From assembly GCA_029224185.1 (NCBI GenBank), contig CM055207.1, positions 12,473,693 through 12,537,692 on the forward strand: 64,000 nt of DNA. Reading direction: 5' to 3'. Made by a program: the position numbers and the translations under genes. Position 1 is the stretch's first letter, and every line of letters begins with the position of its first letter. The notes below the pieces were generated by a model. The model did no database searches, was not told the DNA's origin, and was given only the letters and a program-made list of their open reading frames with translations. Shown here piece after piece: positions 33,240 to 46,415 of this stretch. Source of the stretch: Karalla daura. Its lineage: Eukaryota > Chordata > Actinopteri > Chaetodontiformes > Leiognathidae.

Positions 33240-34900
33240 GAGATGCCGGGCCCGGAGCTGGGACGCCCGAGCGGACGCCGACCGCCAGGCATGAAAGACT
33301 CTTCGGTCAGTAACAATCCTCCGATTCCATCGCCGCTACATCCATTTGTCCACCTACCTCTTCACCCACTCAGCCGCTCCTTTCAGTGCGGGCAGAAGTT
33401 GTTATGAAAAGGGAAAAAAAACAGAACAAAAAGCAGCCGAGCTGCGGTCGAGGAAGTCCAGGAGAGGCACTTTTCGCTATTTACAACGGGCAAGTCCAGA
33501 TGAGCTAGATAAGGAGAGGGCCGGGGTTATTGCTTTGGGGCCGGGACGCCTGCAGCCTCAACCTGCAAACGAGGCGGCTAATGGAGCCGAGGTTTTAATT
33601 ACTGGGACGGAGGGGGTTCGGGACGGCCTGCGTCTGGGCCGACCGTTACGGGTGGGCTGCAGGTGCGCGGCGGGAGGCGCTGAATAGACCGGTTGGGTCG
33701 GAGCTGGGCGCAGCTGGCAGGTGTTGGCGCACTGGGACTTTATTACCCTATAAACTATCTGAGACAATTCACTCACGTCGTTCTCTGTGGGCAGCAAAAG
33801 CCCCGATTCAATTACTGCTGGAGCTCAGCATGGAAAGGGTCCGGGAGACCGCGCCGCCCCGCCTCATTGTTCCTCGTGTCACCTTCCTAAGCAGAGAGAG
33901 CGGCGCGGCGAATGTTCTCACACGGCCCGGGGAGGAATGAAAGGAAACTCGGCCAGCTGTAGCCGTAACCCAATACATGAGGGTAATGCCGGCAATGCGA
34001 GGGCCGATATGTTCTCATGGGCGCCTAATAACTCTTTTGTCGGCGGCGGGAGTGGATCCGCGGGGCGCCGGTGATTGATTGACGTGTTTGGGACAATTAG
34101 GAGCTCAAGAAGCGAGCGTTTCCTGCTTGTTTTGTTTGTCCTTTGTTTGTATACCTCAGGAGAGATTCATTAGGCCTCTGCATGGAGGATTTGAGGTCTG
34201 CGGAGCGAGAGGGACCCAGCCCAAGTGAAGCATGTCAAATTAGGAGGAGGGAGGGAGGGAGGGAGAGGAGGGAGGGTGGGTGGGTGGGAGGGGGGGGATC
34301 AAACCGCTGCTACTGGGACTCATTAGAACCTCAACAAACACAGAGCGTTTTGTTGTGTGCGTGCGCCTGCCGCCGCGCGTGCCGCGCTATATAAAACAGA
34401 GGAGTTGCGCTGGGTTGTGTGGTTTTAAGTTATTTTCATCATAGCAGTTGTTTTACGAGGCACCGAAGCCGAGAGGCTCTCCAAACAACTTTAATGAAAG
34501 TGAGGATCCGGCGGCCTCGTGGGAGGCGACGTGGTAAGCCGATTCTGCCACGGAATAACCGACATGCTGAGAAATTAAAAGTATCAGGTGACTTTCGTAA
34601 AGTACCCAGCTCTCGCTGTGCACCGAGCACAACAAGGACACAAAGTATCAGCGAGGCAGAGCGCCCTCTTTGTGTATCTGATGAGCAGCGCTCGGGCTGA
34701 GATTGTTGACTGAATAACTGAATAACTCAAATATTCTACATGAGAAACAACCTTGAATCCCACAAAATGGCGGACGTTTGGTTTGTTCCACTGGTGGGGC
34801 ACTGGATGTGGCAGCTGCCACATCTATTATCAGTCAAATCTGAAATAACACCAGCACAGAAACACACGACTTTCTACGTAAAAAGTGCCAAAACATCTTC
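33240..34900. other. non-coding, partly CpG-rich
   Basis: CpG is dense around 33600-33680 and 34020-34070. GGGA/GGGT simple repeats lie at 34240-34300. No exon supported. Confidence 0.4.
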
Positions 34901-34929
34901 CTCACCCCCTTGCTGCATCTGCTATTTGT

Positions 34930-35290
34930 AAGAGCGAATTTGAAGGCAGTTGAGCTGAAGATCTGGGACATCGAATAGTGTTGATAGTCCACCCCAAGAA
35001 CATAGTACCACCTGCTAAGCTGAATGATCTGGGGCCATTTCGCTGCCAAGTGGAACTGTGATGTGGTTCCTTTAGCAAAACCTCAAACCGTCAGCTAGAC
35101 GACTTGGAAATAACAAGGAGTTTTAACAGGACAATAACCCTATGCACACCTTGAAGCTGCTAGAGGAACAGGTAAAAGAGCCTATCCCCAGACCTTTCCA
35201 AAATCCAGACCTCAACCATATTGAAAATATATAGATAAATATGTATGCTTACAACAAAAAACCTAATAACTATAGCAATTATGCCAAAAA
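34930..35290 (+). pseudogene. decayed Tc1/mariner transposase fragment
   Basis: Codons from 35127 give QDNNPMHT and then NPDLNHIEN. These match the Tc1/mariner signatures QDNDPKHT and NPDLNPIEN around the second catalytic Asp and the final catalytic Glu. Only 30 residues separate D and E instead of the usual 34, so about four codons are lost, and a TAA stands just before QDN. Upstream, GATCTGGGACATCGAATAGT and GTGGAACTGTGATGTGGTTC look like further Tc1-type sequence. Terminal inverted repeats were not located. Confidence 0.75.
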
Positions 35291-36950
35291 GAGGGGTAAA
35301 ATATCCTGCAGAACTATGCCAGACTGTTGTTAATGGCCACCAACAGAGTCCAGGGTGTATTTCCTGCCATAGGAACAAACAGATCCCAACAACAGCATAG
35401 GCGACAAAGTGGGTATGATGATGATGGACCAATCAAAGATTACATGTGATAGATCATGTGGCTGGAATAAAGCCATAGATTGAAGGAAATGATGAGACAC
35501 ATACTGTTAGCCCCAGCCACATTAGGTCAAAGTAGGCTTGTTAGGTATACTATAAATAGGTTCCGTGGTACTACAGAAAAAAAAGGTACTCTTATTTTTC
35601 CAGTATATTATATCAGTGAGTGCGGCACCCGTGCATCTAGCCATCACTGTGTCTGCAAGGAGGAGCCGCTCTTAAATATGCAGCACAGAGAGCCTCCATG
35701 CCTCAGCCTGCAACATGCTCTTTACAGGGGCCACCAAGCATGGCAGAGCCACTGAGGATATGGGATTTACATCAAGCGCTACTTCAGCCTCCTGCAACCA
35801 TAAAGGCAAGCCCAATTTGCTGTCGGAGAGGAGGGGCGCATCTGCCACCCCATTGATTTCTGGGAGGTTAAAGGAAACTAATCTATCCCCCGGCGTATCC
35901 ATGCCACGGCCTCAAACAGCTCACTTTACCACACAGCCTCGGCTGCACAACACTGGCAGCCCCACGGTTATCATCTCTCTCCCGTGTCTACCCCTCTCGG
36001 CTGTCGACCTGTGATGTAGCCCAAAAAACAGGCAGGGAGGTGTGGCGTTCCCTGTCCTTGTCTCCTTAACGCCCCCCTCTCCCGTCCTGCCGCCCTCCCT
36101 CGCACGCCCTCCTCTTACTCCTCAGATCATTTCAAAGGGCCCCCGTGATCAAAGCCGGCCCTTCTTTCAAAATGGACAGGAATGGGGGATGTATTTAGTT
36201 AATCATTTATTTGGAAGAAAACCCCCCCCCCCCCCCCCCACTTTCTGTCTTGCCACTTTTCTCCTCTCCCCCTGCTATCCGCATCCTCCGGGGCCCTGGC
36301 TGCCACCTCTCCAGGCAATTTTAATATGCAGAGAAAATAAGCCGGCCGTCCTCTTCAGGCGACGAATGGGCCTGGGGAATTCAGTTGGGCTCCACTTGAT
36401 ACTTGCTTCTTGATGGATTAACCCCTCGTGCTCTGTAAGACATGAGCCGGCGCCTGTACATCACCTCGAGGGAGCACGTGCGCGTCCTCAGATCGCAGAC
36501 GGATACCTCGTTACACTTGATTTAGGGGTTCGTCGAGCTCTGCTTAAAAAAGCCATGCTTACCGCCTGTCAGCGCTCAGCGGCAGAGCAAACAATGAATC
36601 TGTCTTCGTGATCGGCGCAGAGGAGGTGGAGCGGCACGCGTCACATACATGGAGTCACATACATGCCGGGGCGAATTACGATTAAGCGGAATCAAATGGA
36701 TTCCCGAGCGGGAGAGCGATAGGCTGTCGCTGTCTCTCTTTTACACATCGCGCACACTTCACGCACACACACTCCTCTCAGCTGACCGGCCTCCAGCAGG
36801 AGGGGTGACCCTGTGAAAGGGCTCCGTCACACTCCCTGCCCAGCAAATGGACTGAGGCCTGAGGCAGCTAATGGCATAATGAGCCACGGCAGCCCGGGAG
36901 TGACACTTTTGGCCACGGGTGCTGGGAAGGGCCTGGATGGAGGCACTGCA
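35291..36950. other. non-coding
   Basis: Apart from an 18-base poly-C (36222-36239) this is unique-looking DNA. 35480-36000 has low repeat content. No exon. Confidence 0.4.
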
Positions 36951-37000
36951 CACACACACACACATACACACACACAAACACACACACACACACACACGCA
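36951..37000. repeat. interrupted (CA)n microsatellite
   Basis: CA run of about 50 bp with T and AA interruptions. Confidence 0.95.
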
Positions 37001-38466
37001 CAGACACAAAGAACGACGATGATGATGGCGTGGTTGCAGCCTCCATCACTGACACTGTCTCCTAGTTACCCAGTGATTGTGTGTGAGAGGCGTGTGAGCT
37101 GCCTACTAACAACTTCTCCAGGCATCAAGTTTTGGCCATGGTGGCAAAACTTTAGCTTTGGTGGCCAATGAAACGTGTTTCTGTTGTTTTCCAATTATTC
37201 TCAATTCCTCCCATTTATCTGAAAGCAGTTAAATGTGGTTAACTCTGTCTCTAATGAACAATTTAAAAGAACATTGACGAACATTCTTATATAAAACGCA
37301 ACAGAAAAAACGCTCAGAAAATTAACATGAACCCATTATAAAGTACAGTGTCAGACTGGCGTGATGTGCTGTTTCCCTCCATTTACAGCCCTTGAGCTAA
37401 GCTAAGCTGCTAACCACTCTGCTAACCATAATTCTTCTGAGCCTGTTACAGTCCAAATGTTTTAACGATTCCTTTATTCCTTCAGCTCGAGATAAAGTGG
37501 TATTATTAGATTCCAGAGAAATGGACTGAGATCAAGTGTTCATAAAAGTCACTGTCATTAAAGCGAGTTTGAGACCCAGGCTAAGCAGTCGTTCGGAGAA
37601 CCCAGGCAGCGCTATCGCTGCCAAATCAACAAATTTTGCCTCGGTCTGTCAGAGCTCCACATGCGTTTTCTTGGATCCAGGCTTCACTCTCACTCAATTA
37701 CTCCAGAGCGGCTGGATGCAAACAGCCTAATGCTTGCTAACAAGTTCTTAATATCACGTTAACAGGGGACGGCACGTCAGTGCTCTTGCTCTGCCTCCCG
37801 GCAAATTAAAACCAAAAATGAAATAACAACAGTTTAAATTAAACCCACATGCCTTTCTTATCGTATTTTTATTTTCTTATCTGCCCCATCTCAGCCCTCT
37901 CATAATCTCATCCCAACACGGAGACGCTGTGAGATTTCGGCGCGGATCACACGGCTACCTGATATCTGACAGCGTGTATTCTCTGAAGTGCTCGGCGCGG
38001 CTGCCTGCAATCTCCATCTTTGGCATCGAGTGAGAGCGCAGTCAAAGAGGAGGGCTGAAAGGTCTGACAGCCGTCCCCGCGTGTCAGGCTTAATGTATCA
38101 TCCTCCGCCGTGTTTCACTTAAAGATGAGAGGGGAAGGCCGCATTGTTCGGCACAGGCCTCGGAGCCCCTGCAGCCTGTGAAAACAGAGCTGCCATGATG
38201 TAGGCTAAAGGTTCCCCTTTTCTTCCCCTTTCGCTCTCTGACCTAGATGTGTACGTGCGCTGGTGTGGATATGAGCGGCGCGCGGTGTGAATGTGCGCCG
38301 GGGTGGTCCTGCCCGATTCATCCCAGGCCCTGCCGCCAGCCAGTGCCTTCAGCCCGGGTCCACCTGGGACGGTGCAGATCTTTGCTAGCTCTGCTCATTC
38401 TGCTCCGACCGCTGAGAGGAGACATGAGAACCGGACCCCACACAGGGAGGAGGAATAGAGAGAGAG

Positions 38467-38497
<31 letters not shown>

Positions 38498-39520
38498 CAA
38501 ATTAAACACAAAGAGACAGGAGGGAAGAGCCCAGATGAGCCTGAGAGTCTAGTCGGTCAGGCAGAAGTGGGCCAAGCTGGTGCTGCACTCAGAGTTGACA
38601 CACATACAGCCTACTCCTACTGACTGGAGACGAGCCCCGCAGGTCTCCTTTTCTCTCTCTTTCGCACACACCTAACGTAGCCTGAGACCCCCCCCCCACA
38701 CATCCCCACCCCCCCCCCCCAACGCTGTCCATGCTGTGTGAGAGGCGCAGCCCAAACGCGGAGCTGACTCGGGGAGAGGGCGGCTCAATGGCAGCGGGGC
38801 AGTGGGAGGCAGGACGGAGCGGTGGCCGCTGCGGAACGACAGACTTCAGATTCACCTCTGCGTCGTGGCGGAGACGTCACCTGTACCCGCCGCCCTGCGT
38901 CTCCCCACCACACAGCTCGCTCGTGTCGCCCAAGATAAACAAAGTTAGCCAACACTTCGGGATGACGGCCGTGATCATATCAAACCAAGACAAAAAAAGG
39001 AAAACGGCAAAATAAGGAGGTCATTCATTTACGGTCCATTCATCATTTTACCAGAGAAAAATGTTCTTCTTATTAATGTTACTATTAAACAAAGCTTCGA
39101 TTCATGAAAATCTGCCTTGGTTATTCGAATTATTCAAGTAATCGTTTCGGCTACAGAGGCAAAGGAATGCTTAAAATGTCCCTGTTGGAACGGTGACAAC
39201 ATTAACAAAGCAAACGAATGACGCGTTTCCTGTCAAAACGTTCATCCCATGCAGCACTCGATCACACATCAAACCCAAAGAAAAACATGGAGCAGGACAA
39301 AACATGAGGCCATCGGCGACCAGTCCCGCGCAGTAGCTCACAAATTGTCGAAATTTCGTCTGAAAGACGTTTCTGGCGACGATCCGCTCAAAATGAGCAG
39401 ACATTTGGCAAACGACCTTGACTACGTAAGAAAAGAAAAAAGTATTATCTCGGTCTTTTACGCTGCTGTGCTCAACAGGAACAAAAAAAAGGGATGAGCA
39501 AATGTGTTGCTCCGTCGGAA
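37001..39520. other. non-coding
   Basis: (GA)n at 38460-38498 and C-rich runs at about 38690-38720. A trace of the GCTAAGCTAAGC repeat near 37395. No exon. Confidence 0.4.
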
Positions 39521-39529
39521 TGACGTGCG

Positions 39530-39910
39530 TCCGCCTGCAGCTCAGCATCGTGCCTGGTTCTCTGGTAGTCCGGTAGTGAGAGCGGGCGGGCCTGTCTCCC
39601 TGCCAGCTGTTGAGGACAAACACACGAGGTGTTGTGAGGCTGGGGCGGGTCGTGGCAGCCGGGAGGAGACGGCGGCCCCCTCTTAGGCACAGGTTAGTGG
39701 AGCCTCTCAGGGGCCACCCAGGCGATGCCGCCGCAGGTTAATTACAGAGCGAGGCACGGGACGGGCGGCCCGGCTGGCGGTTTAGAGGACCCCTCGTTTC
39801 CATCCGAAGAGGCCGCGGCCGCCTGGAAGAAGCAGCGAGCGCCACCTTAGGCGGGCCAGGGCGCGTCCGCGGACCTGCGCCCGCGAGCCGGCTGATCTCA
39901 CCCCGACAAA
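39530..39910. other. CpG-rich stretch
   Basis: High density of CpG with a GCGGCCGC octamer near 39813. A CpG island or a GC-rich enhancer is possible, but no transcript feature can be tied to it. Confidence 0.3.
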
Positions 39911-41879
39911 CCGAACACCGCTAACTGCAACCTTTTGTTTTTGCTCCTATCTCGGCGGGAGGTCGGCAGGCTGACATTTATCCATATTTCATGAGCGCCA
40001 CCTTGATTGTGAAAGGAGGAGAAACATCTCCAGCGTCACACTGACCAGGACAAACAACAACAAGCTGCCAGGGACGAGGGGCAGGCCGCATGGGGCAATT
40101 AGCTGCGGATGTCTCGGGCGGATGGATGGCTGCGTCAGACGGGCAGGCCGAGTCCATAAACTCAGCCAAGCCTCGACTGGTGAGGAGAAGCCTCCTCAAA
40201 GGCATTATCTTGCTTCGCTCAATTCACGGCACAGCCTTTTTGCTGCGCTGCTTTTCAGCAAAAATCTGAAGATTAGAGGCTGCAGGCACTCCTGAGAGAC
40301 CCGCGAGAAAGATTCCGCTCAGATTATTCATTTCTTTTTCTTTTTTTTCCTTCTTTTTGTTAAGCGAAAGGAAATAAAATATGCAAAGGAATAACCGTCC
40401 GACATCTCAGGTCGGAGCCTGCGTCCCTGCAGATCGACCCCCCCACCCACCCACCCCCCCCACCCAGGTGGTGCAGCCCAGGGGAGCGGGCCGGGCACAC
40501 TGGTCCCGGTCTGGGACGGAGCCCATTGATCAGGTTTAACGACGGGCCCGAGCGGGGCAGAGCGGGGCCGAGCTGGCGGTGGGCCCCCAGGCCCAGAGGG
40601 CCCACAGTGAGGAGCTCGGCGCGCTGCGCCTGCTGGGCTGGAGCCTTCCCCACACACAGAAAAAAACCCCTCTTTGAGACGCAGTCTGCCTTCAGAAGTC
40701 TGGACTCCTCAACCTCAGAGCGCCTCAAGTCTCCATTACAGGACTGCTCCCATAACTTAAAACATAACATGACCGGGACGTGACATTTGGCATTGGAGGG
40801 GGTGCTATAGAGGAAGGAGGGAGGGAGGGAGGGGAAGAGGAGGGGGAGCCCCTTTTCCATCCCACTGCTGGTTTACACTGTGAGAAGTTGGCATGACTGA
40901 GAGCAGCAAATTTAGGGAGGGAGACTGACGGTCTGGTGATTTATGTGGTTTTCCAAGTTTCTCTCTCTCTCTGTCTCTTTTTTTTCTTCTTCAGTTTAAT
41001 CCTCTTTTGCCGCTGCACTGCCAGGGTAAAAATAAAATCAATGAAAACATTTTCTCAAGCCGATCCAACACACAAGAAGAGCTCTTGAACAACCAGACGG
41101 CTCCCAGTCAACATACTCTGGACATGTTTAATGGGCTGATTTCTCCCTCACGAGTCGGGATGAATGGGAGACCGATTTACAGCGCTCACAAGATGCCAGA
41201 GGGAAGAAACTTGCCTAACGTTCCCCACGACCGCGTCTTCAACTGCCGCGCGCTCTTCTTTTTTCTTAGCGTCAAGGTCTGGGCTTCAAACCGCGACACC
41301 CGAGGTGCGATACGCTTTTCCAATATTTACCGTTTCAAAGCGACAAGAAGCGGCGATATTGGCAATATTACGCCTCATTGATGCGGCAGGGAGTGAGAGG
41401 CAACTTCACGGTGGGAGCAGCGAGCTCTAGGATGGTGGGGGAGGAGGGGAGTAGGGGGTGGGGGTAGGGCGTAGGGGTGGGGGGGGTAAACCTCATTAGC
41501 GTGGAAGTCTCTGGAGATCAGACGTGCAAACAAACAAAACGCGGCGACATGCAACAAGACCGCAGCGCGAGATGGGAAATACAACAAACTTATCAAAGCA
41601 CCTGAAACACAGGAGGGTACTTTAACGGCCCCACTGCAAAGAATGTGTGTCAGATCCATCCGTCCGTTATCTCACCACTCCGTAATTGCCTACATGTGGG
41701 GAAAACACGCAGGCTGCGGATAGGACAACTCAGACTAGGGTGCCATGACCTTTAGATGATGTCCATGATACTTTATATTACGTTATACTTTACTTTTGGC
41801 TGGCAGTGATCTCTGGACCCTTGTCTCGCTAACTTTATTTGGGGTTGTGTAGACCGGGCTCACGCTGACCGATCGCAGA

Positions 41880-41950
41880 GCACACACACATAACACCATT
41901 CACTCTCCCAGTAACACATAGGGGCAATTTAGAGTGATGCAACAAATGAG
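41880..41950 (-). repeat. fish interspersed repeat fragment, antisense
   Basis: CACCATTCACTCTCCCAGTA followed by GGGGCAATTTAGAGTGA matches the reverse complement of the family also seen at 50960. Confidence 0.5.
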
Positions 41951-42066
41951 CTTACCAGTTAAAATGTCTTTTTTTTTCCTTCTTTTAACCGCCGGTGTAA
42001 TTGCCTTTTGCAAGCATGGAGAAAATGCCGTGAGGTGATGTATTTATTTTGGGTCCCATACTGCAT

Positions 42067-42100
42067 TTATGTCACTTTTACAGTTATGTCACTTTTACAG
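42067..42100. repeat. perfect 17-bp tandem duplication
   Basis: TTATGTCACTTTTACAG occurs twice back to back (42067-42083 and 42084-42100). Confidence 0.95.
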
Positions 42101-42499
42101 TTGAACCGACAGAGCAAGGGAGTGATTTTTCTCTCCTGTGAACACTGCCGCCGTTTGTCTCAGTGAGCCCCGGCGCTTTTTACACTTGCTCTGGCCATGT
42201 AGCCCGGAGCTTCTCCACACAACGGATTCTCGTCATAAAAACTCTCATTATGTTTTTCCCTCCCTTCGCATCCCGGCCCCAGAAATAAACAGCTCTCCCA
42301 GCCTCAGCCTGGAGCGGAGATGAACTTTTTCCACCGGTCACAAACTGTTACCCGCTTTATTCCAAAACGAAATCAGATTTTTTTTCTCTTTTTTTTTCTC
42401 GCTCCAATCATTTCCCATAAAATGCCCCCTGACCAAATTCATTTATGAGCTGTAAACGCTGTTGATTTTTTTTTCTTTTTTACCAGGTAGCCTGCCGTA

Positions 42500-42510
42500 C
42501 CCCCCCCCCC

Positions 42511-42541
<31 letters not shown>

Positions 42542-42542
42542 A
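42500..42542. repeat. poly-C (28 bp) joined to (CA)8
   Basis: Uninterrupted C run passing into CA repeats. It resembles the 21285 and 5865 loci, where C homopolymers abut other simple repeats. Confidence 0.95.
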
Positions 42543-44737
42543 AACGAGTTACCTTGAGAAGAGCGCGGAGCGGGTTCGCGCTACGGTGGGGGAGACAATT
42601 TCCATCAGAGATAAGCAGATAAAGTGTCCTCAACTGGAAGCCTGAGTCGGGCTGGTTTGTTTACCTAGGAAAATGGACCCACACGCTGAACTTCAAATGA
42701 ACCATATCTAAACGCAAGCTTAGCTTTCACACACACACACACACACACTGAGTGATGACTGTGAAATAATGGATGTCAATCACAGCAGCTAAAGACGTCC
42801 ACCGCGTGGCGGACTAACCCGCATTAGCGCTAGCATCGGCACAAAAGGAGGTTCTGTGATTCGTGCACACCCGTGATGTATACATACGACCGCGCGAGAG
42901 CAGGAAAAACCTCCAGAGAAACTCATTTATTCTGGAGTGCGTAACTAGGGCATGAAGGCAACATTTTGTAAACACGAGCCCAATTAAAACTTGTTTTTGC
43001 AATTAACGCCGCTCTCTGGGGATGCCGTGCAAACATTCGCGGCCCATCCGCGTGTTTCTCTTCCTGGGCGGACCTTTGTCGAAGGAGACAAGCGGTGACG
43101 CGGCGCCACTCCCGGGCTCAGGTAGTCGTGACGCGTGAGGCACCGGCTGACCTCGGGAGCCGCCGTCTGTCCCACTCCATAAAGAATGAAAAGGACAGAG
43201 TGTAACTCAAGAGCGCGCCGCGGACCGGGGGAGACATTATACAAGCCGACGCGGGCGCTCCCTACTCAATCTCGCACATCGCTGTTTGTGTACACACACA
43301 CACGCACGCACACATATAAACGGCAGAAAGGCGTAAAAGCCCGAGAGATCTATGAAAATGTGTGCACAACTGCGCTGACACCCAAGAAGGCAGGTTGCGG
43401 CCACAGATCACAGGCTACCCACAATGCAAGTGACAGTGTAATGGGAGAGATGCCGGGCGGAGAGCGTGGATGCCAGGCTGTAGATTGGCCAGATTTACTG
43501 CGGTGACTCCAGGGCCGGACCGAATCTGCCGCCTGCGTCAAATAACAGCATTAGAATACATGAAAAGGCGCCCGGTGGGGGGGAAGAGAGAGGGAGTTCT
43601 TCGGTCTTTGTTTTCTGATACCAAAAACAAGACAAGAAACACAACAAACTCTCCATTGAGCCCGGTTTTCTCCTCCTGTATCACCACTGCAACCTTCGCC
43701 GTGTGGGATTACCGCCGCCTAAACTGCGTTTACCGCTGAAACGTGCGTGCAATATTTAAACGCGCATGCATTATTACTTACAACACTTGCACGTCCTGTT
43801 AATGCCTCTGTTAACACAGCCGCCGAGAGGCCGCGTGGGACGAGAGGGTCACCCGCACGCTAACATGTAGCGTTTGAGAGCGCATCGATGCACAGTACAG
43901 TCCACTCGAGAAAGGGGGGGGGGGGTCACCGTTATGGAATCAATTGAGCCTCTTTCAATCAGGTCATTTACTGGGATGTATCCCCGGCGGGCCCAGCTTG
44001 TAATTTTCACTGATTGGAAACGCAGCAACGTTCGAGAACACGTTTCGTCTCGATGAATGCCAGAAACGACTGGAACAGTCCGGCGGATCACTGCCTGCTA
44101 AAACCGCGAGCCAGGCGGTGTGTTGAATGGACCTCTGGTGTAGCTATATACCTCCATAGCTCCAGTTCTATTAAAACCGGCTTCATGCCCAAACAGGGCG
44201 GAGACAGGAAATACACCCCGGACGGTCCATCCACAGGCCGCGCACAGCCGTTCACTCTCTCCCTCTCTGTTCAGAGCCTCTGGACTGTGAGGGAAATCCC
44301 ACGCATGACATGTGAGAGCGTGCAAGCTCCACACGCGAGGGCCCTCGACGGAGGAGACAGCGCTGACTGAGTTAGTGGTGCACTGAGATTTCCTAGAAAC
44401 GTCCCGGGAACATTCCGGGCGAAATGCAGACCAGGGTGCGAACAAGAAATGGCTGCTTTTACAGCCCCGCGGCGTGTTGGCCGAGAGGATTATGGCGGCG
44501 CTCCGGCCGCCAGCTGTCCTCCTTCGTGTTGCCTTTCTGGCCTCCCTGGCTGCACTTTGCACCCTTGCGTCCCCAGCGAAACGCTCGCTCGGATTTGCGT
44601 GGCTTTCTCCCCCGCGCGATGGCGGAGGATCCTAAAATCGACGCGGCGGGAGGCGTTCACTCCTGCGACGGGGAGGCAACGACCCGTGATGGTTGGAAGT
44701 GCCAGTCTCCATAGGAGGGCCACACATTCCTCCTCCT
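42543..44737. other. non-coding, CpG-rich in parts
   Basis: CpG-dense patches at about 43010-43260 and 44400-44680, plus a CA run at 42729-42748. Open frames here are GC-driven and show no splice context. Confidence 0.4.
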
Positions 44738-44779
44738 CTCTCCCTCCCTCCCCTCCCTCCCTCCCTCCCTCCCTCCCTC
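44738..44779. repeat. (CTCC)n tract
   Basis: Tandem CTCC pyrimidine tract of about 40 bp, with imperfections. Confidence 0.9.
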
Positions 44780-44869
44780 GGCCTTACCTCCCGGTGATGA
44801 GAGGAACATCTGCAAACACAGGCGCAGTCCTCCTCGCTCCTCTCTCTTTGCACATTTTTACACAAGCAA

Positions 44870-45010
44870 ACTCCGGAATCATTACCCAACATGAGCTCAT
44901 CATTAGCGCATTCATAATTCAGTGTAATGGATTATGTAATTGCTCCATTAATCAGGGGAGCCACCCCCGGCATACTCTCCTATGCATTAGTTTAATTACG
45001 GAGAAATGCC
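44870..45010. promoter_or_regulatory. candidate enhancer-like block, homeodomain-site cluster
   Basis: Within about 140 bp there are CATAATTC, GGATTATGTAATTG, CCATTAATC, TGCATTAG and TTTAATTACG cores. No simple repeat is present, in contrast to the GC-rich flanks. It is the densest TAAT cluster in the window by eye. Confidence 0.3.
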
Positions 45011-45446
45011 TCTGTTAAAATAGATGCTGTGTTTGCGGCGGCCCGAGTCGGGAGCGAGTCGGCCTCGGACTCTGTGGAGGAGGTTTTCGGGACACGTCGC
45101 CACGATGTATGGCCCCCGGGGCGCCGGTGGCACGCCCGCAGACAGCTCCTCCATAAAAACGTGTCACGGGAAACCGGGCCGGGATGAGGAAGTGGGCGAA
45201 AGGGGCGAGCGCCTTTCAGGAGCGCAGTCGTCAAGCTCGGCCCGTCACTTGAGCCACGTTATTTATTGGCGTTTCTCGGGCGCGATGAAGACGGCGGCTC
45301 CTCTGTGCTCGTCCCGCGCAGATGAAGACGTGCGGGCACTTGTCATCTGATTCCAGCAGCTGGCGTGACTTGTGAGGGCTTAATCCAGCGGTGTCATCAG
45401 CCATTTGTCAAGGGAAAAGAGAGATAGAGGGCTCCACGCTTCCTCC
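45011..45446. other. CpG-rich non-coding
   Basis: CpG-dense to about 45330. No exon. Confidence 0.35.
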
Positions 45447-45490
45447 TCTCCTCCTCCTCCTCCTCCTCCTCCTCCTCCCCCTCCTCCTCA
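45447..45490. repeat. (CTC)n microsatellite
   Basis: Pyrimidine-only CTC/CTCC run of about 44 bp. Confidence 0.93.
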
Positions 45491-46384
45491 CTATTGTTGG
45501 AGGCTCAGTGTGTGTGAGTCTGGCTGCAGTGCTTTAGTTTGAGTGACATTTGACTATCGCCACCGAGGGACACTGGGTGTATTTTGGGCCTCTCATCCTT
45601 GTTAAAAAGGTCAGTGACAGGCAGAGCACCGTATGCACTCATAAGTGCGCCGAGTGCCGGCAAGAAATAATGATAAAAAGAACAAAACAAACGGCGGTTA
45701 TGTAAGAGAAATCTCTCCGCACACTTATCAGTTATTTTCCTTGTCTGTTTTCCTCCCACAGCTTACACTTTAAGTGATTTCTGTCTTACTTTTGCCTCTG
45801 TCTCCGGCGCTCGAACGGCGAGTGGGAGAGGCTCGCAAATTAATATGCGTTTTTCACACAGCGCCATATAGTCCGGCATAAAACCTCAAATCCAGGCAGG
45901 ACCCCGGCGATTGGTCCTCCAGTCGCTACCTACACAAAACAAAACAACTAAATGGTTTGTGGTTACTGTCAAGATGTTGGCAGGGCTTCACAAGGCTTAA
46001 AGCCCGCTGCCAATAACGCAGCCCGAGCCAAGCAGGGAGACAGAGGAGAGGCGCACACGCAGAATAAAACATGGCAAGAAGTGCTTTTCCATTGTGAGAA
46101 ATGCCCATGTAACGCAGAGGGTAGGAAAGAAATAAAAAAAGAAGAAGAAGAAGAAGAAGAAGAGGAGGAGGAGGAGAGCAGGGGAGAGGAGCTCACGCAT
46201 TTACCTCACAGAAGTGACATTTAAATAAGCAGGAGCCATTTTCCTCCTCAATCCCTCCATCCCTCTCCTTTTTTCTCCCGCTTCCCTCCGTGCCACTGTA
46301 ATTTGAAGCTGTCACAAACAAATCCTCCTCACAGACCTTTCCAAATGTCAGGTTCTGTCAGGCGGGATGACGGCCCCCGAAAAC

Positions 46385-46415
<31 letters not shown>

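Larger units (their letters stand above)
39911..42499. other. non-coding
   Basis: Short simple repeats (GGGA at about 40815-40840, C-rich at 40440-40465). A fish interspersed repeat fragment sits at about 41880-41950. No exon. Confidence 0.4.
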
